Assembly: GCF_036178145.1 (NCBI RefSeq)
Contig: NZ_CP108067.1
Coordinates: 2,604,001 to 2,668,000 of the forward strand
Direction: 5' to 3'
DNA: 64,000 bases
Origin: Streptomyces sp. NBC_00273
Lineage (GTDB): Bacteria > Actinomycetota > Actinomycetes > Streptomycetales > Streptomycetaceae
The notes under the pieces are model-generated. The model saw only the letters and a program-made list of their open reading frames with translations. It was not told the DNA's origin and ran no database searches. Position numbers and translations under genes: made by a program. Positions within the stretch are counted from its first letter, which is position 1. Each line of letters begins with the position of its first letter. Of the stretch, positions 36,407-46,033 are shown piece by piece.

Positions 36407-39400
36407 ATGGCTGTCAATGAATCCGTGGACGACAGTCCACCAAGAGCTCCGGAGGACGAGGGAGCGACCGCGCCGCCGGCTGTGCGCTGGTTCGAGCGCC
36501 GCAGGGCCATGGGGGGGCTGGCCGCCGTGCTTGCCCTGGCCGTCGCGGTGCCGGTCGGCGTCCACCTGAACGGACGCGAGAAGCCACGCACCCGGCCCGC
36601 AGAAAGTTCTGCTACCGCGCCCGAGGCCCGCCGGCTGGCCGAGAACAGCGGCAAAGAGGTCGAGGTCGAGGCTGAGCGGAGTGCGAACACCACGACATGG
36701 GCGCAGCCTGACGGGTCGTTTCGCAAGCAGGTCCACAGTGCGGCCTTCCGTGCCAATGTGAACGGCAAGTGGAAGCCGATCGACACCTCTCTGGAGCGGG
36801 TGGAGGGCGGTTACGCGGCCAAGGCGGTCAACGGCCGGGTCTTCTTCAGCGGGGGGTCGAAGGAGCAGGCGGGCGGCGAGGGGCGCGCCGCGCGTGGCGT
36901 GAACCGGGTGGCGCTGCGGCAGGACGCGCCCGGCGAAGTGTGGACCGAGCTGGTCCGGTTGAACACCGGCGGTCACGACATGACCGTCAGTTGGCCCGGC
37001 GTCCTGCCCGCGCCCGTCATCGACGGCCCGCGCGCCCTGTACGAGAACGTCCGCCCCGGGATCGACCTGGTGATGACCGCGCAGGACGGCGGCTACTCGC
37101 ACCTGCTCGTCGTCAAGGACAAGCAGGCCGCGGCCGATCCGCTACTGGGACAGCTCAAGTACCGTCTGGCCAGCCCCGACATGACGTTCCACCTGGACGA
37201 CACGTCCGACGCACTGAGTGCCCGTGACGCCAAGGGCGAGGAGGTCGCGGGCTCGCCGACCCCGATGATGTGGGACTCCAGCGGCAAGGTCGCCACCACC
37301 GACGACCGGCCGGCCTGGAAGCCGACCGCCGTCGCCGAGCAGCACCCGACGCTGGCCCTGTCCGGGCTGGCCGGCGCGGAGGGCGCGCGCCTGAAGCCCG
37401 TCGCGGCGGCGCTTGCGGACAATGCGCTGTCCCTCACCCCGGACAATGCGCTGCTCAATGCTCCGGAAACGGTATACCCGGTCTTCATCGACCCTTCCTT
37501 TAAGGGACACAAGCACGCTTGGACCCTGCTTTACAAGGCGGCAGAGAATTCAAGCTTCTACAACGGCCAGAATTTCAACGCGAGCGGCACGAACGAAGCC
37601 CGCGTCGGATTCGAGTCCACGACGGGCGGTACCTCCCGCTCCATTTTCAACTTCGACTTCGGAAGTCAGCTCCAGGGCTCCGAAATCGTCTCGGCCAGCG
37701 TCCGGGCGTTGCAGACCTATTCGTGGTCGTGTGACAGCAAGCAGATGCTCATCTTCTCGACCCCGTACATCACATCGTCGAGTACCTGGGGAAGCACCAA
37801 CAATGCGGACTACTGGGGCAGAGTGGTCGCCTCGGAGTACGCGGGGTACGGCTACAACAGCTCGTGCCCCGACAACTGGATCGCCCCCGACATCAAGAGC
37901 CTGGTCGCCGAGGCCGCCAACGGCGGCTGGGGGGCGCTGTCCCTGGGGTTCGCCGCCCCGAACGAGTCGGACCCGTACTTCTGGAAGAAGTTCATCGCCA
38001 ACGGCGAGGCCGCTCCGTACATCGAGGTCGTCTACAACTCGCGCCCGGACACCCCGACCGCGGCGAACATGCAGACCTTCCCCGGCGGCCCGTGCCTGAT
38101 CGGTTGGCCCGGGACCGGCATCGGCAAGACCAACGTCACCTTCCAGGTGAAGGGCACCGACCGCGACGGCAACCTCGACAAGGTCGAGATCCAGGTGTGG
38201 GGCGACAGTGGGACGGTCTTCGACCAGTGGCTGTGGCCCAACAGCGATGGCGTGGTCACCGCCGAGGTGCCCTGGAACGCCTTCAGCGACGGCCAGACCT
38301 ACTACTGGCTCTCCCGCGCCATCGACAAGGACGGCGCGGGGTCGGGCAGCGGGCCGCACGAATCCGGTAGCGGGGGCTGGTGCAGGTTCACCGTCAGCCA
38401 CACCGTCCCGCCCAACCCGGCCGTCTCCTCCGCCGCCTTCCCGCCGCAGGGCGACGACTTCAACGAGTGGAGCACGGAGCCTGCCAGCACGCCGGGCCAG
38501 AACTTCACCATCAAGGGCAACGGCGCCAAGGCGGAGGACATCCGCGAGTACCAGTGGAGCTTGAACCGGCCCCTGTTCGACCAGAAGGCCGTACCCAACC
38601 CCGGTGGTGATGAGGTCTCGGTCCCGCTCCAGGTGGACACCTCCGGTCCGAACGTCCTCTACGTCCGCACCGTCGGCAAGTCCGGCAACATCTCCAACCA
38701 GACCACCTACGGTTTCCTCGTGAGGCCGAGGCCCGGCCAGGACACGCCCGGTGATGTCACCGGAGACGGCCACCCCGACCTCCTGACCATCGACAAGGAC
38801 GGCAACCTGCGCACCTACGCGGGAGACAGTGTCGGTGACACCGACGCCTACATCCCCGGCGCGGTCGAGAACGGCAAGCCCGTGGCCCCCGGGTACTGGA
38901 AGGATCCGGCCACCGGCCAGTCCGCGCTCATCGGTCACGCCACCGACTGGTATCCCGGAGACGGCCTCACGGACCTGATCGCGCGGATGCCCGACGGCAA
39001 GCTCTACATCTACCCCGGCACCGGCACCGGCCAGTTCGACGTCGGCCGCCGCATACAGATGCAGCTGCCCCTCAGCGCTCCCGACCCGTCCGTCTTCCGG
39101 CAGCTCGTCGTCACCGAGGACATCGACGGCGACGGCCTGGGTGACCTGTTCGCCCTGGACGCCGACGGCTTCTGGGCGTTCTCCGGCTATACCGGATCCA
39201 GTTTCGCCTCCTACAAAAAGATGGCCACCGGCTGGGCCGGCCGCGACATCGTCGGCGTTCGGGACGTCTCCGGGGACAAGGTCCCGGACCTGATCTTCCG
39301 GGACAACACCAACGCCAACCGCGGGCTGGCCCTGCGCAAGGGCAAGCCGGGAGTCAACGGCGGCGTCGACCTCACCTCCCTGGAGTCCAAGGCGAACGCC

Positions 39401-39619
39401 GAAGGCGGCGAGGACTACACCTACGCCACCACCGGCTGGGGCAGGGCCGCCTACCCCAAGATCCTCGGCGCCCCCGATGCCAACGGTGACGGCATCCCCG
39501 ACATCTGGGCCGTCGGAAACAACGGATACCAGTGGCTCTTCCAAGGGGGAGCCACCACCGTCGGAGGTGCCACCGGCCGTGACGAGGACGACTGGAACAC
39601 CTTCCTGACGATCGGGTAG
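36407..39619 (+). CDS. Exported DNRLRE/FG-GAP repeat protein divergent from the Rhs toxin
   Basis: 1,070 residues. A cytoplasmic acidic tail (1-33) precedes one hydrophobic segment at about 35-53, acting as signal anchor or late-cleaved signal. Residues about 60-360 resemble the N-terminal region found before DNRLRE domains (FRKQVHSAAFRANVNGKWKPIDT, DMTVSWPGVLPAPVIDG); 360-545 is DNRLRE-like (SRSIFNFDFGSQLQGSEIVSASVRAL, FIANGEAAPYIEVVYNSRP); two fibronectin/Ig-like blocks follow (545-770). Four FG-GAP/VCBS calcium-binding repeats end the protein at about 781, 904, 953 and 1023 (DVTGDGHPDLL, DIDGDGLGDLF, DVSGDKVPDLI, DANGDGIPDIW). Such proteins recur beside Streptomyces Rhs genes; a role in display or export is inferred. 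ATG 36407 follows GGGGGGAGAAG. Confidence 0.85.
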   Translation: MAVNESVDDSPPRAPEDEGATAPPAVRWFERRRAMGGLAAVLALAVAVPVGVHLNGREKPRTRPAESSATAPEARRLAENSGKEVEVEAERSANTTTWAQPDGSFRKQVHSAAFRANVNGKWKPIDTSLERVEGGYAAKAVNGRVFFSGGSKEQAGGEGRAARGVNRVALRQDAPGEVWTELVRLNTGGHDMTVSWPGVLPAPVIDGPRALYENVRPGIDLVMTAQDGGYSHLLVVKDKQAAADPLLGQLKYRLASPDMTFHLDDTSDALSARDAKGEEVAGSPTPMMWDSSGKVATTDDRPAWKPTAVAEQHPTLALSGLAGAEGARLKPVAAALADNALSLTPDNALLNAPETVYPVFIDPSFKGHKHAWTLLYKAAENSSFYNGQNFNASGTNEARVGFESTTGGTSRSIFNFDFGSQLQGSEIVSASVRALQTYSWSCDSKQMLIFSTPYITSSSTWGSTNNADYWGRVVASEYAGYGYNSSCPDNWIAPDIKSLVAEAANGGWGALSLGFAAPNESDPYFWKKFIANGEAAPYIEVVYNSRPDTPTAANMQTFPGGPCLIGWPGTGIGKTNVTFQVKGTDRDGNLDKVEIQVWGDSGTVFDQWLWPNSDGVVTAEVPWNAFSDGQTYYWLSRAIDKDGAGSGSGPHESGSGGWCRFTVSHTVPPNPAVSSAAFPPQGDDFNEWSTEPASTPGQNFTIKGNGAKAEDIREYQWSLNRPLFDQKAVPNPGGDEVSVPLQVDTSGPNVLYVRTVGKSGNISNQTTYGFLVRPRPGQDTPGDVTGDGHPDLLTIDKDGNLRTYAGDSVGDTDAYIPGAVENGKPVAPGYWKDPATGQSALIGHATDWYPGDGLTDLIARMPDGKLYIYPGTGTGQFDVGRRIQMQLPLSAPDPSVFRQLVVTEDIDGDGLGDLFALDADGFWAFSGYTGSSFASYKKMATGWAGRDIVGVRDVSGDKVPDLIFRDNTNANRGLALRKGKPGVNGGVDLTSLESKANAEGGEDYTYATTGWGRAAYPKILGAPDANGDGIPDIWAVGNNGYQWLFQGGATTVGGATGRDEDDWNTFLTIG

Positions 39620-39643
39620 TCGGGACGAAGCAGCTGTATCCGC

Positions 39644-39681
39644 GAGCGCCCTGCTGGGAGACCACTCCTGGCAGGGCGCTC
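39644..39681 (+). terminator. Hairpin terminator after the FG-GAP gene
   Basis: GAGCGCCCTGC (39644-39654) is perfectly complementary to GCAGGGCGCTC (39671-39681), with a further GGAG/CTCC pairing inside the 16-nt loop. It starts 25 bp after the stop. The downstream sequence is T-poor, as usual in Streptomyces. Confidence 0.75.
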
Positions 39682-39789
39682 CGTCGTTGCCGCTCCCCCT
39701 CGCGGAACGCGAGGTCGGATTGCTGCCAGCGGGGTGGGCCCCGGCCGGATTTGATTGAACCCGCAACCAACTGATGCGGGAGGAACGAC

Positions 39790-40527
39790 ATGGACAGCAA
39801 CAACACCGTGGCCCTGGTGACCGGTGGGAGCCGGGGCATCGGGGCGGCCGTCGCCCTGCGGCTCGCCGAGGACGGGGCCGACGTCGCGATCACCTACGTC
39901 CACGACGCCGGGGCCGCGGCCGAGGTCGTCGGGAAGGTGGAGGCGCTCGGCCGGCGGGCCCTGGCCGTGCGGGCCGACGCCGCGGATCCCGCGTCCGCCG
40001 GTGCGGCGGTGGAGCAGGTCGTGGCGGAGTTCGGGCGGCTCGACGTGCTGGTGAACAACGCCGGCGTGGGCGTGCTCGGGCCGCTGGCGGAGCTGCCCCC
40101 GGCCGACGTGGAGCGCGTACTCGCGGTCAACGTGCGCGGGGCGTTCCTCACGACACAGGCGGCGGCCCGGCACCTGGACTCCGGCGGGCGGGTCATCACC
40201 ATCGGCAGCTGCATGACCCAGCGGGTGCCGGGGCCGGGCGGGACGCTCTACGCGATGAGCAAGTCGGCGCTGACCGGATTCAACAAGGCCCTGGCCCGGG
40301 AGTTGGGCGGGCGCGGGATCACCGCGAACATCGTGCACCCGGGACCGGTGGACACGGACATGAACCCGGCGGACGGACCGTACGCGGGGCCGCAGGCGGC
40401 CATGACGGCCCTCGGGCGGTTCGGCACGCCGCGGGAGGTGGCGGCCGTGGTGTCCTTCCTCGCGGGCGAGGAGGCGGCGTACGTGACGGGGGCGGAGTTC
40501 GCCGTCGACGGAGGGCACGCCGCGTAG
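39790..40527 (+). CDS. SDR-family oxidoreductase (FabG-like)
   Basis: 245 residues, classical short-chain dehydrogenase: cofactor loop TGGSRGIGAAVA, NNAG motif at about residues 87-90, active-site Ser in TIGSCMTQ and the Tyr-x3-Lys pair in LYAMSKSAL, and the GPVDTDMNP loop. The GG-x-RGI pattern with no acidic residue after strand 2 favours NADP(H). GGGAGG precedes the ATG. The gene stands alone, so the carbonyl substrate is unknown. Confidence 0.92.
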   Translation: MDSNNTVALVTGGSRGIGAAVALRLAEDGADVAITYVHDAGAAAEVVGKVEALGRRALAVRADAADPASAGAAVEQVVAEFGRLDVLVNNAGVGVLGPLAELPPADVERVLAVNVRGAFLTTQAAARHLDSGGRVITIGSCMTQRVPGPGGTLYAMSKSALTGFNKALARELGGRGITANIVHPGPVDTDMNPADGPYAGPQAAMTALGRFGTPREVAAVVSFLAGEEAAYVTGAEFAVDGGHAA

Positions 40528-40771
40528 CCCTCGCCGGGCGTGCGGGCGGGGCCCGGGTCGGCGCACGCCGGTGGGCGGGTGCGGGCCGAGCGCACGGGGC
40601 TCCGCCCCGGGCTCCGCGCCCCAACCGCCGGCGAGGCCGGAACGACGCGCCCGGTCACAAGACCCCGACAGGCCCTGCCGTCCGACGGGGCTGTACCCCA
40701 GTGATCAATGTGATGCATACTCTCCGTGTTCGCATCGATACTCATCGTGACCACTCTCGAAGGGACCGCCC

Positions 40772-42022
40772 ATGAGCGAGCAGCAGGCCACCGAGCAGCA
40801 GATCCGTGAAGCCCTGGCCACCGCCGCGCCCATCATCCTGGCCCCCGGCCCCAAGGAGCCGCCCACCCAGATCCCGCCCGTCCCGCACGACGTCTGGGAC
40901 CTCCCGGGCGGCACCGCCTGGGTCTACTACGCCGAGGGCGGTGACCGGCTGACCAGGCCCGTGATCCTCGCCGACGGGTTCAACATGGGGCCGAGCAGCA
41001 TCGACATGCTGTGGCAGGGCCTGGACTGGGGGCAGTACGGCTTCCTCAGCGAGCTGCGCCGCCGCGGCCGCGACGTCATCGTCGTCGGCTTCCACGAGCG
41101 CAGCGCCGCGATCCAGGAGAACGCGGACGCCGTGATCGAAGCGGTCAAGCGAGCCGTCGCCATGCGCGTGGGTAACCACCGGCTCGCCGTCGGCGGCTTC
41201 AGCATGGGCGGCCTCGTCACCCGCTACGCCCTCGTCAAGATGGAGTCCGAGCAGGTCGACCACCAGACCGGCCTCTACTGGTCGTACGACACCCCGCACC
41301 GTGGCGCCTGGATCCCCCTCGGCCTCCAGGCGTTCGCGCACTACTCGCGGAAGCTCAATGACGGCTTCTCGCGCCAGATCAACAGCTCGGCCGCCCGGCA
41401 GCTGCTGGCCTGGCACATCGAGGAGTGGGACGGCAAGCCCCGCGTGGACGAACTCCGTGAGAAGCTCCTCGCCGAGCTGGACCGGATGGGCAACTGGCCC
41501 GCGATCCCCCTGAAGATCGGCGTCGCCAACGGCGTCGGAAACGGTCAGGGCAACGGCATCAAGCCCGGCGACCACACGGTCGAGGGCAAGGGCCTGACCA
41601 TCCTGGGCACCCACCTCTACGCCCAGCGCAGCGGCGACAACCAACTCGTCGCGAAGCTGCGGCTGGTGACCCCGCCGCCGGCCAAGGAAGTGCGGACCGA
41701 CGACCTGCCCGAGCTCGACGGGGCCCCCGGCGGCACTCTGGAGGGCTTCGGCATCCTGGCCGACAAGCTCAACGAACAGCCCCCGATCCTCGGACTCAAG
41801 ACCGACGCCCCCATCCGCCACCACTCGTTCGTGCCCTCCGTCAGCGCCGTCGCCATCCGCGACGTCACCACCAACGCCGACCTCTACGTCGACATCGACG
41901 GCCTCGCACCGGAGACGAGCGAGCTCGACGACTTCCGGCTCGCCTCGCAGAACCAGCCGCACACCCTGATGACCGAAGAACTCGGCGGCTGGATCGTCGA
42001 GCAGATCGAGAACCTGGGCTAG
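40772..42022 (+). CDS. Alpha/beta-hydrolase, PGAP1/lipase-like
   Basis: 416 residues, no signal peptide. The core is an alpha/beta hydrolase: VILADGFNMGPSSID near the oxyanion strand, GRDVIVVGFHERS, nucleophile elbow VGGFSMGGLVTRYAL, then LYWSYDTPHRGAWIPLGLQAF, and a candidate catalytic histidine in RHHSFVPSVSAVAI. The layout resembles PGAP1-like lipases that act on large or membrane substrates. GAAGGGACC precedes the ATG. No operon partner; a decayed transposase follows 44 bp downstream. Confidence 0.8.
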   Translation: MSEQQATEQQIREALATAAPIILAPGPKEPPTQIPPVPHDVWDLPGGTAWVYYAEGGDRLTRPVILADGFNMGPSSIDMLWQGLDWGQYGFLSELRRRGRDVIVVGFHERSAAIQENADAVIEAVKRAVAMRVGNHRLAVGGFSMGGLVTRYALVKMESEQVDHQTGLYWSYDTPHRGAWIPLGLQAFAHYSRKLNDGFSRQINSSAARQLLAWHIEEWDGKPRVDELREKLLAELDRMGNWPAIPLKIGVANGVGNGQGNGIKPGDHTVEGKGLTILGTHLYAQRSGDNQLVAKLRLVTPPPAKEVRTDDLPELDGAPGGTLEGFGILADKLNEQPPILGLKTDAPIRHHSFVPSVSAVAIRDVTTNADLYVDIDGLAPETSELDDFRLASQNQPHTLMTEELGGWIVEQIENLG

Positions 42023-42066
42023 GACCTCTGGTGAGGGAGGGTCTTGGCCGTGAATGATCACACGTC

Positions 42067-42402
42067 GTGGAACGTGAGGATCTGACGAACGGCCACCGGG
42101 CCCGACGTGAGGCGCTGCTACCGCAGGGCATCAAGCCGGGCCCTCCGCAGGTGCCCCACCAGCACGCCGCCGCTGCGGTGAAAGGGGGATCTCCAGAAGG
42201 AGCCACCCGGCGGGGTCTTCGTCGAGCCGACCGCGCAAGCGCCCCGGCCCGGTACGGGCCGACGAGGCGTACGGCTCCCACAGGAACGCACCGCGCCCGC
42301 GCCCACCTGCGCAGACGCGGTACCGAGGCGCCGATCTCACCGTCCGCTACGGAACGGCAGTGCTGATCGCCGCCATCAACGAGTGGTTGCGACCGGCACT
42401 TT
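42067..42402 (+). pseudogene. Decayed IS5-type transposase remnant
   Basis: Fragments of a Streptomyces IS5-group transposase can be followed only by changing frame. It starts GTG with VEREDLTNGHRARREALLPQ, the usual VERxDLT...LLP start; then VPHQHAAAAVK; after a frame change GDLQKEPPGGVFVEPT (42186-42235); then VRADEAYGSHRN (about 42250-42290), and finally YGTAVLIAAINEWL at the 3' end, matching the usual transposase C-terminus. The DDE-bearing middle is largely deleted, so it is about one third of a normal length. I could not find convincing terminal inverted repeats. The adjoining allantoicase stop is only 3 bp beyond. Confidence 0.7.
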
Positions 42403-42404
42403 CG

Positions 42405-43538
42405 CTAGCCGCCCAGCTCCTGGTGGCGGGCGGTCAGCGCCGCCGTGCCGGCCTCCGTCAGGGAGCCGAACAGGCGCAGGCGGGAGAAGCCGCCGTCCGG
42501 GAAGATGTCGATCCGGACGTGCGTGCCGACCGCCGGGGCGTCCAGGACGAAGCGGTGGTTGGTGTCGGGCTGCAGGCGGGTGCGCGGCAGGAACTCCGTC
42601 CACTCGCCCTCCTCGCCCGTCTTGACCGACAGGGAGGCCCAGCCGGCCGAGTTGCCCTTGAGGTACGCGGTGTCGATCTCGACGGCGCGGATCTCGGACT
42701 CGGCGACGAGCTGGTAGCGGATCCAGTCGTTGCCGTTGTCACGGCGGCGCGCCGTCTCCCAGCCGTCGTCCATCTTGCGGGAGCGGCCCGGGTTGATGGT
42801 GTTGGTCGGCGGGGAGTAGAAGCGGTTGGAGGCGTCCTGGACGGAGCCGCCGTTCTCCAGGGCCGCCACGTCGAAGGAGCCGAGCGCGTCGAGCCACTTC
42901 GGGTCGGGCAGTACCTCGCCGTAGACGCGCAGGCGGGCGATGCCGCCGTCGGGGTGCTGGTTGACGCGCAGGTGGGTGAAGCGCTGCTCCACGTCCACCT
43001 CGAAGCCGTTGGCCGCGTGGCCGCCGACCGGGGTGCGGGCGACGATGGTCGTCCACTTCACGTCGTCGCCCTGGAGCTCCTCCGGGGTCGGCGCGAGGGC
43101 GCCCGCCCAGTTGGTGGCCTCGATGGAGACGGCCTGCGGCATGTTGCCGCGGAAGTGGGCGGTGTCGACGACGATGCCGCGGATGATGCCGGGGGCGCCC
43201 AGGCGTACGAGCGCCCAGTCGTGGTCCTCGGGGGTCGGCCAGGGCTGGGTGGCGGAGACGCCACGGCGGCGGCGGGTCTCCCAGCCGTCCATGACCTTGC
43301 CCTTGTGGCCGAAGTCCTCGGGGTCGAAGTGCGCGGCCTCGGAGATCAGCAGGTTCTCGCGCTGGGCGAAGAACTCGTCGTTGGCGGCGATGACACCGGC
43401 GCCCAGCTCACGGGCGGCGAGGTTCGCGTACTGGGTGAAGGGGAAGTCCGCGGTGCGGTAGTCCGCGTACGGGTCGCCGCCTCCGTACGGGTTCGCGTTG
43501 CCGGTGAAGGAGGCCAGTCCAGTCAAACGCTGTGCCAC
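42405..43538 (-). CDS. alc: Allantoicase
   Basis: 377 residues; hydrolyses allantoate to ureidoglycolate and urea. The two homologous jelly-roll halves of the family are visible, each with a DGWETxRRR signature (MDGWETRRRRG at about 85-95 and DDGWETARRRD at about 250-260), plus DTAHFRGN / DTAYLKGN and PDGGIARLRVYG / PDGGFSRLRLFG repeats. The start is GTG, 2 bp after the allantoinase stop, so the two are co-transcribed. The 3' end abuts the transposase remnant. Confidence 0.95.
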   Translation of the reverse strand: MAQRLTGLASFTGNANPYGGGDPYADYRTADFPFTQYANLAARELGAGVIAANDEFFAQRENLLISEAAHFDPEDFGHKGKVMDGWETRRRRGVSATQPWPTPEDHDWALVRLGAPGIIRGIVVDTAHFRGNMPQAVSIEATNWAGALAPTPEELQGDDVKWTTIVARTPVGGHAANGFEVDVEQRFTHLRVNQHPDGGIARLRVYGEVLPDPKWLDALGSFDVAALENGGSVQDASNRFYSPPTNTINPGRSRKMDDGWETARRRDNGNDWIRYQLVAESEIRAVEIDTAYLKGNSAGWASLSVKTGEEGEWTEFLPRTRLQPDTNHRFVLDAPAVGTHVRIDIFPDGGFSRLRLFGSLTEAGTAALTARHQELGG

Positions 43539-43540
43539 TG

Positions 43541-44884
43541 TCAGTTCTGCCTTTCGAGGAGGAGGCCCGTGGGCTCGGTCGGGGTGCCGTGGTCGGCGAT
43601 CTGCGTGCCGCGCAGCCAGGTGGACTTCACGACGCCGTGCAGGGTCTTGCCCGCGTACGCCGTGACCTGGTTGCGGTGGTGGAGCTCGGCCGGGTCCACA
43701 GTGAACGTTTCTTCAGGGGCCAGGACGGCGAAGTCGGCGTCGCGGCCGGCCTCGATGGCCCCCTTCTGGGCGAGGCCCGCGAGGTTCGCCGGGGCGGCGG
43801 ACATCCAGCGGACGACGTCCTCCAGGGTCCGGCCGCGACGGCGCGCCTCGGTCCAGATGGCGGGCAGGCCCAGCTGGAGGGAGGAGATGCCGCCCCACGC
43901 GGTGGAGAAGTCGCTGGTCTTCAGGTCCGCGGTGGAGGGCGAGTGGTCGGAGACGATGCAGTCGATCGTGCCGTCGGCGAGCGCGTCCCACAGGAGGTCC
44001 TGGTTGGCGGCCTCGCGGATGGGCGGGCAGCACTTGAACTCGCTGGCGCCGTCGGGCACTTCCTCGGCCGTGAGGGTGAGGTAGTGCGGGCAGGACTCGA
44101 CGGTGATGCGGACGCCCTCGGCCTTGGCGGCGGCGATCAGCGGCAGCGCGTCGGAGGAGGACAGGTGCAGTACGTGGACCCGCGCGTTCAGCCGCTTGGC
44201 CTGGGCGATCAGGTTGCCGATCGCGGTGTTCTCCGCGTCGCGCGGCCGCGAGGCGAGGAAGTCGGCGTACTTGGGGCCCGGGACGACGGGAGCGGCGTCG
44301 AGGTGGTGCGGGTCCTCGGCGTGCACGATCAGCAGGCCGCCGAAGCCGGTGATCTCGGCGAGGGAGGTGGCCAGCTGCTCCTGGTCGAGCTCGGGGAACT
44401 CGTCCACGCCCGAGGGCGACAGGAAGCACTTGAAGCCGTAGACCCCGGCGTCGTGCAGCGGCGCCAAGTCCTTGACGTTGTCCGGCAGGGCGCCGCCCCA
44501 GAAGCCGACGTCCACGTGCGCCTTGGCGCGGGCGACCTCCTGCTTGACGCGCAGGTTGTCGGTCGTCGTGGTGGGCGGCAGGGAGTTCAGCGGCATGTCG
44601 AGGATCGTGGTGATGCCGCCGGCCGCGGCGGCGCGGGTGGCCGTCCAGAAGCCCTCCCACTCGGTGCGGCCCGGGTCGTTCACGTGGACGTGGGTGTCGA
44701 CCAGGCCGGGGAGCAGGACGTCGTCACCGAAGTCCTCCAGCCGGGCTCCGGCCGGTACCTCGGCCTCGTACGCCAGCACGGCCGCGATCTTCCCGCCGGC
44801 GACGGCCACCGAAGCGGCACGCGTCCCCTCGGGGGTGATGACGCGCGTCGAGCGCAGTACCAGTTCCACAGCCACGTCGGCCAC
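43541..44884 (-). CDS. allB: Allantoinase
   Basis: 447 residues, cyclic amidohydrolase converting allantoin to allantoate. Metal-binding [17 protein letters not shown], the [10 protein letters not shown] loop, carboxylated-lysine region [40 protein letters not shown], and metal aspartate in IVSDHSPS are all present. The GTG at 44884 is chosen because GGGGAGG lies about 5 nt upstream; longer frames run through the operator region. Its promoter contains two 15-bp palindromes shared with other purine loci, and the IclR-family gene diverges upstream. Confidence 0.95.
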   Translation of the reverse strand: MADVAVELVLRSTRVITPEGTRAASVAVAGGKIAAVLAYEAEVPAGARLEDFGDDVLLPGLVDTHVHVNDPGRTEWEGFWTATRAAAAGGITTILDMPLNSLPPTTTTDNLRVKQEVARAKAHVDVGFWGGALPDNVKDLAPLHDAGVYGFKCFLSPSGVDEFPELDQEQLATSLAEITGFGGLLIVHAEDPHHLDAAPVVPGPKYADFLASRPRDAENTAIGNLIAQAKRLNARVHVLHLSSSDALPLIAAAKAEGVRITVESCPHYLTLTAEEVPDGASEFKCCPPIREAANQDLLWDALADGTIDCIVSDHSPSTADLKTSDFSTAWGGISSLQLGLPAIWTEARRRGRTLEDVVRWMSAAPANLAGLAQKGAIEAGRDADFAVLAPEETFTVDPAELHHRNQVTAYAGKTLHGVVKSTWLRGTQIADHGTPTEPTGLLLERQN

Positions 44885-44902
44885 CGAACCTCCCCATCCA
44901 AC

Positions 44903-44933
44903 TTCCACAGAGCGAAATTCAACGTTCTGTTGA
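44903..44933. promoter_or_regulatory. Two adjacent 15-bp palindromes in the allB promoter
   Basis: Read on the allB strand: TCAACAGAACGTTGA (44933-44919), one base, then TTTCGCTCTGTGGAA (44917-44903). The first has TCAAC-N5-GTTGA symmetry, identical in form to sites before aceB and uraD. The second has the TTYCN..NGGAA form seen before the IclR gene and aceB. Located 19-50 bp upstream of the GTG, they would overlap the promoter. Confidence 0.7.
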
Positions 44934-45011
44934 CGGAGTCTTCCCGGCGATCCGTACCCCGTCAAGAGCGTCCGGACGGACCACTGACACACCAGGACCG
45001 CAATTGGATGT

Positions 45012-45047
45012 TTCCACAAGATGGAATTAGGATTTCGCTATACAGAA
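45012..45047. promoter_or_regulatory. Two 15-bp palindromes and -10 box of the IclR-family gene
   Basis: TTCCACAAGATGGAA (45012-45026) is a near-perfect TTCCA-N5-TGGAA palindrome; TTTCGCTATACAGAA (45033-45047) matches the second allB box at most positions. Their centres are 21 bp apart, two helical turns. TATACA (45039-45044) inside the second box is the best -10 for the divergent IclR gene, whose leader would be about 160 nt. Confidence 0.65.
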
Positions 45048-45212
45048 TGTAGCTACCACCACCGGGAACCGGGCGGATAACTTCCCGAGGATGTCCGCCA
45101 CCAGGACAAACCCGCTCTGACCGGCGGTGACGACCTCGACCCCAACACTGGGGCCGACGCCGACCGCCGGGTAGGCTGCTCCCTTGCCTGCCAGCACCGA
45201 AAGGACCGCGCC

Positions 45213-46016
45213 GTGCCGACGTCCAGCGCCAGCACCACCGACGCTTCCTCGAAGACCCCCGCCGCCAGCGGTGGCGTCCAGTCCCTCGAGCGCGCCTTCG
45301 ACCTGCTCGAACGCATGGCCGATGCCGGGGGCGAGGTCGGCCTCAGCGAGCTCTCCGCCGCCAGCGGTCTGCCCCTGCCCACGATCCACCGCCTGATGCG
45401 CACGCTGGTGGCGTGCGGCTACGTACGCCAGCAGCCCAACCGACGGTACTCCCTCGGACCCCGCCTGATCCGCCTCGGCGAGTCCGCGTCGCGCCTGCTG
45501 GGTACCTGGGCCCGCCCCTACCTCGCCCGCCTGGTCGAGGAAACCGGGGAGACGGCGAACATGGCCCTCCTCGACGGCGACGAGATCGTCTACGTCGCCC
45601 AGGTGCCCTCCAAGCACTCCATGCGCATGTTCACCGAGGTCGGCCGCCGGGTGCTGCCGCACTCCACCGGCGTGGGCAAGGCGCTCCTCGCCCACACCCC
45701 GGCCGACGAGGTACGGGCCCTGCTGGCCCGCACCGGGATGCCGGCGGCGACCGAGAAGACGATCACCACGCCCGAGGGCTTCCTCGACGCGCTGGAGCAG
45801 GTCCGCAAGGTGGGCTACGCGGTCGACGACAACGAGCAGGAAATAGGAGTCCGCTGCCTCGCCGTGTCGGTGCCGAACTCGCCGACCGCCGCCGCGATCT
45901 CCATCTCCGGTCCGGCGGGCCGGGTCACGGAGGCCGTGGCCGAGTCCTTCGTGCCGATCCTCCAGGGCGTGGCCGCCGAGCTCTCGGTGGCCCTGGCCAA
46001 CCAGAGCCCCGCGTAG
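45213..46016 (+). CDS. allR: IclR-family regulator, probable AllR of purine degradation
   Basis: 267 residues from a GTG (AAAGGA 7 nt upstream). The winged-helix domain (GGVQSLERAFDLLERMADAGGEVGLSELSAASGLPLPTIHRLMRTL) and the C-terminal ligand-binding IclR domain (GETANMALLDGDEIVYVAQV, PHSTGVGKALLA, CLAVSVPN, AAAISISGP) are complete. In E. coli and Streptomyces the AllR members sense allantoin-pathway intermediates and repress these genes. Its position divergent from allB-alc, and related palindromes before allB, aceB, uraD and itself, support that role. The N-terminal 20 residues are a Ser/Thr/Ala tail. Confidence 0.88.
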   Translation: MPTSSASTTDASSKTPAASGGVQSLERAFDLLERMADAGGEVGLSELSAASGLPLPTIHRLMRTLVACGYVRQQPNRRYSLGPRLIRLGESASRLLGTWARPYLARLVEETGETANMALLDGDEIVYVAQVPSKHSMRMFTEVGRRVLPHSTGVGKALLAHTPADEVRALLARTGMPAATEKTITTPEGFLDALEQVRKVGYAVDDNEQEIGVRCLAVSVPNSPTAAAISISGPAGRVTEAVAESFVPILQGVAAELSVALANQSPA

Positions 46017-46033
46017 GTCCACGCCGTCCTACG

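Noticed and set aside
42067..42366. A 99-codon plus-strand frame taken as an intact small gene
   Set aside because: Only its ends resemble transposase in this frame and the middle matches only after a frame change, so it is recorded as a pseudogene.
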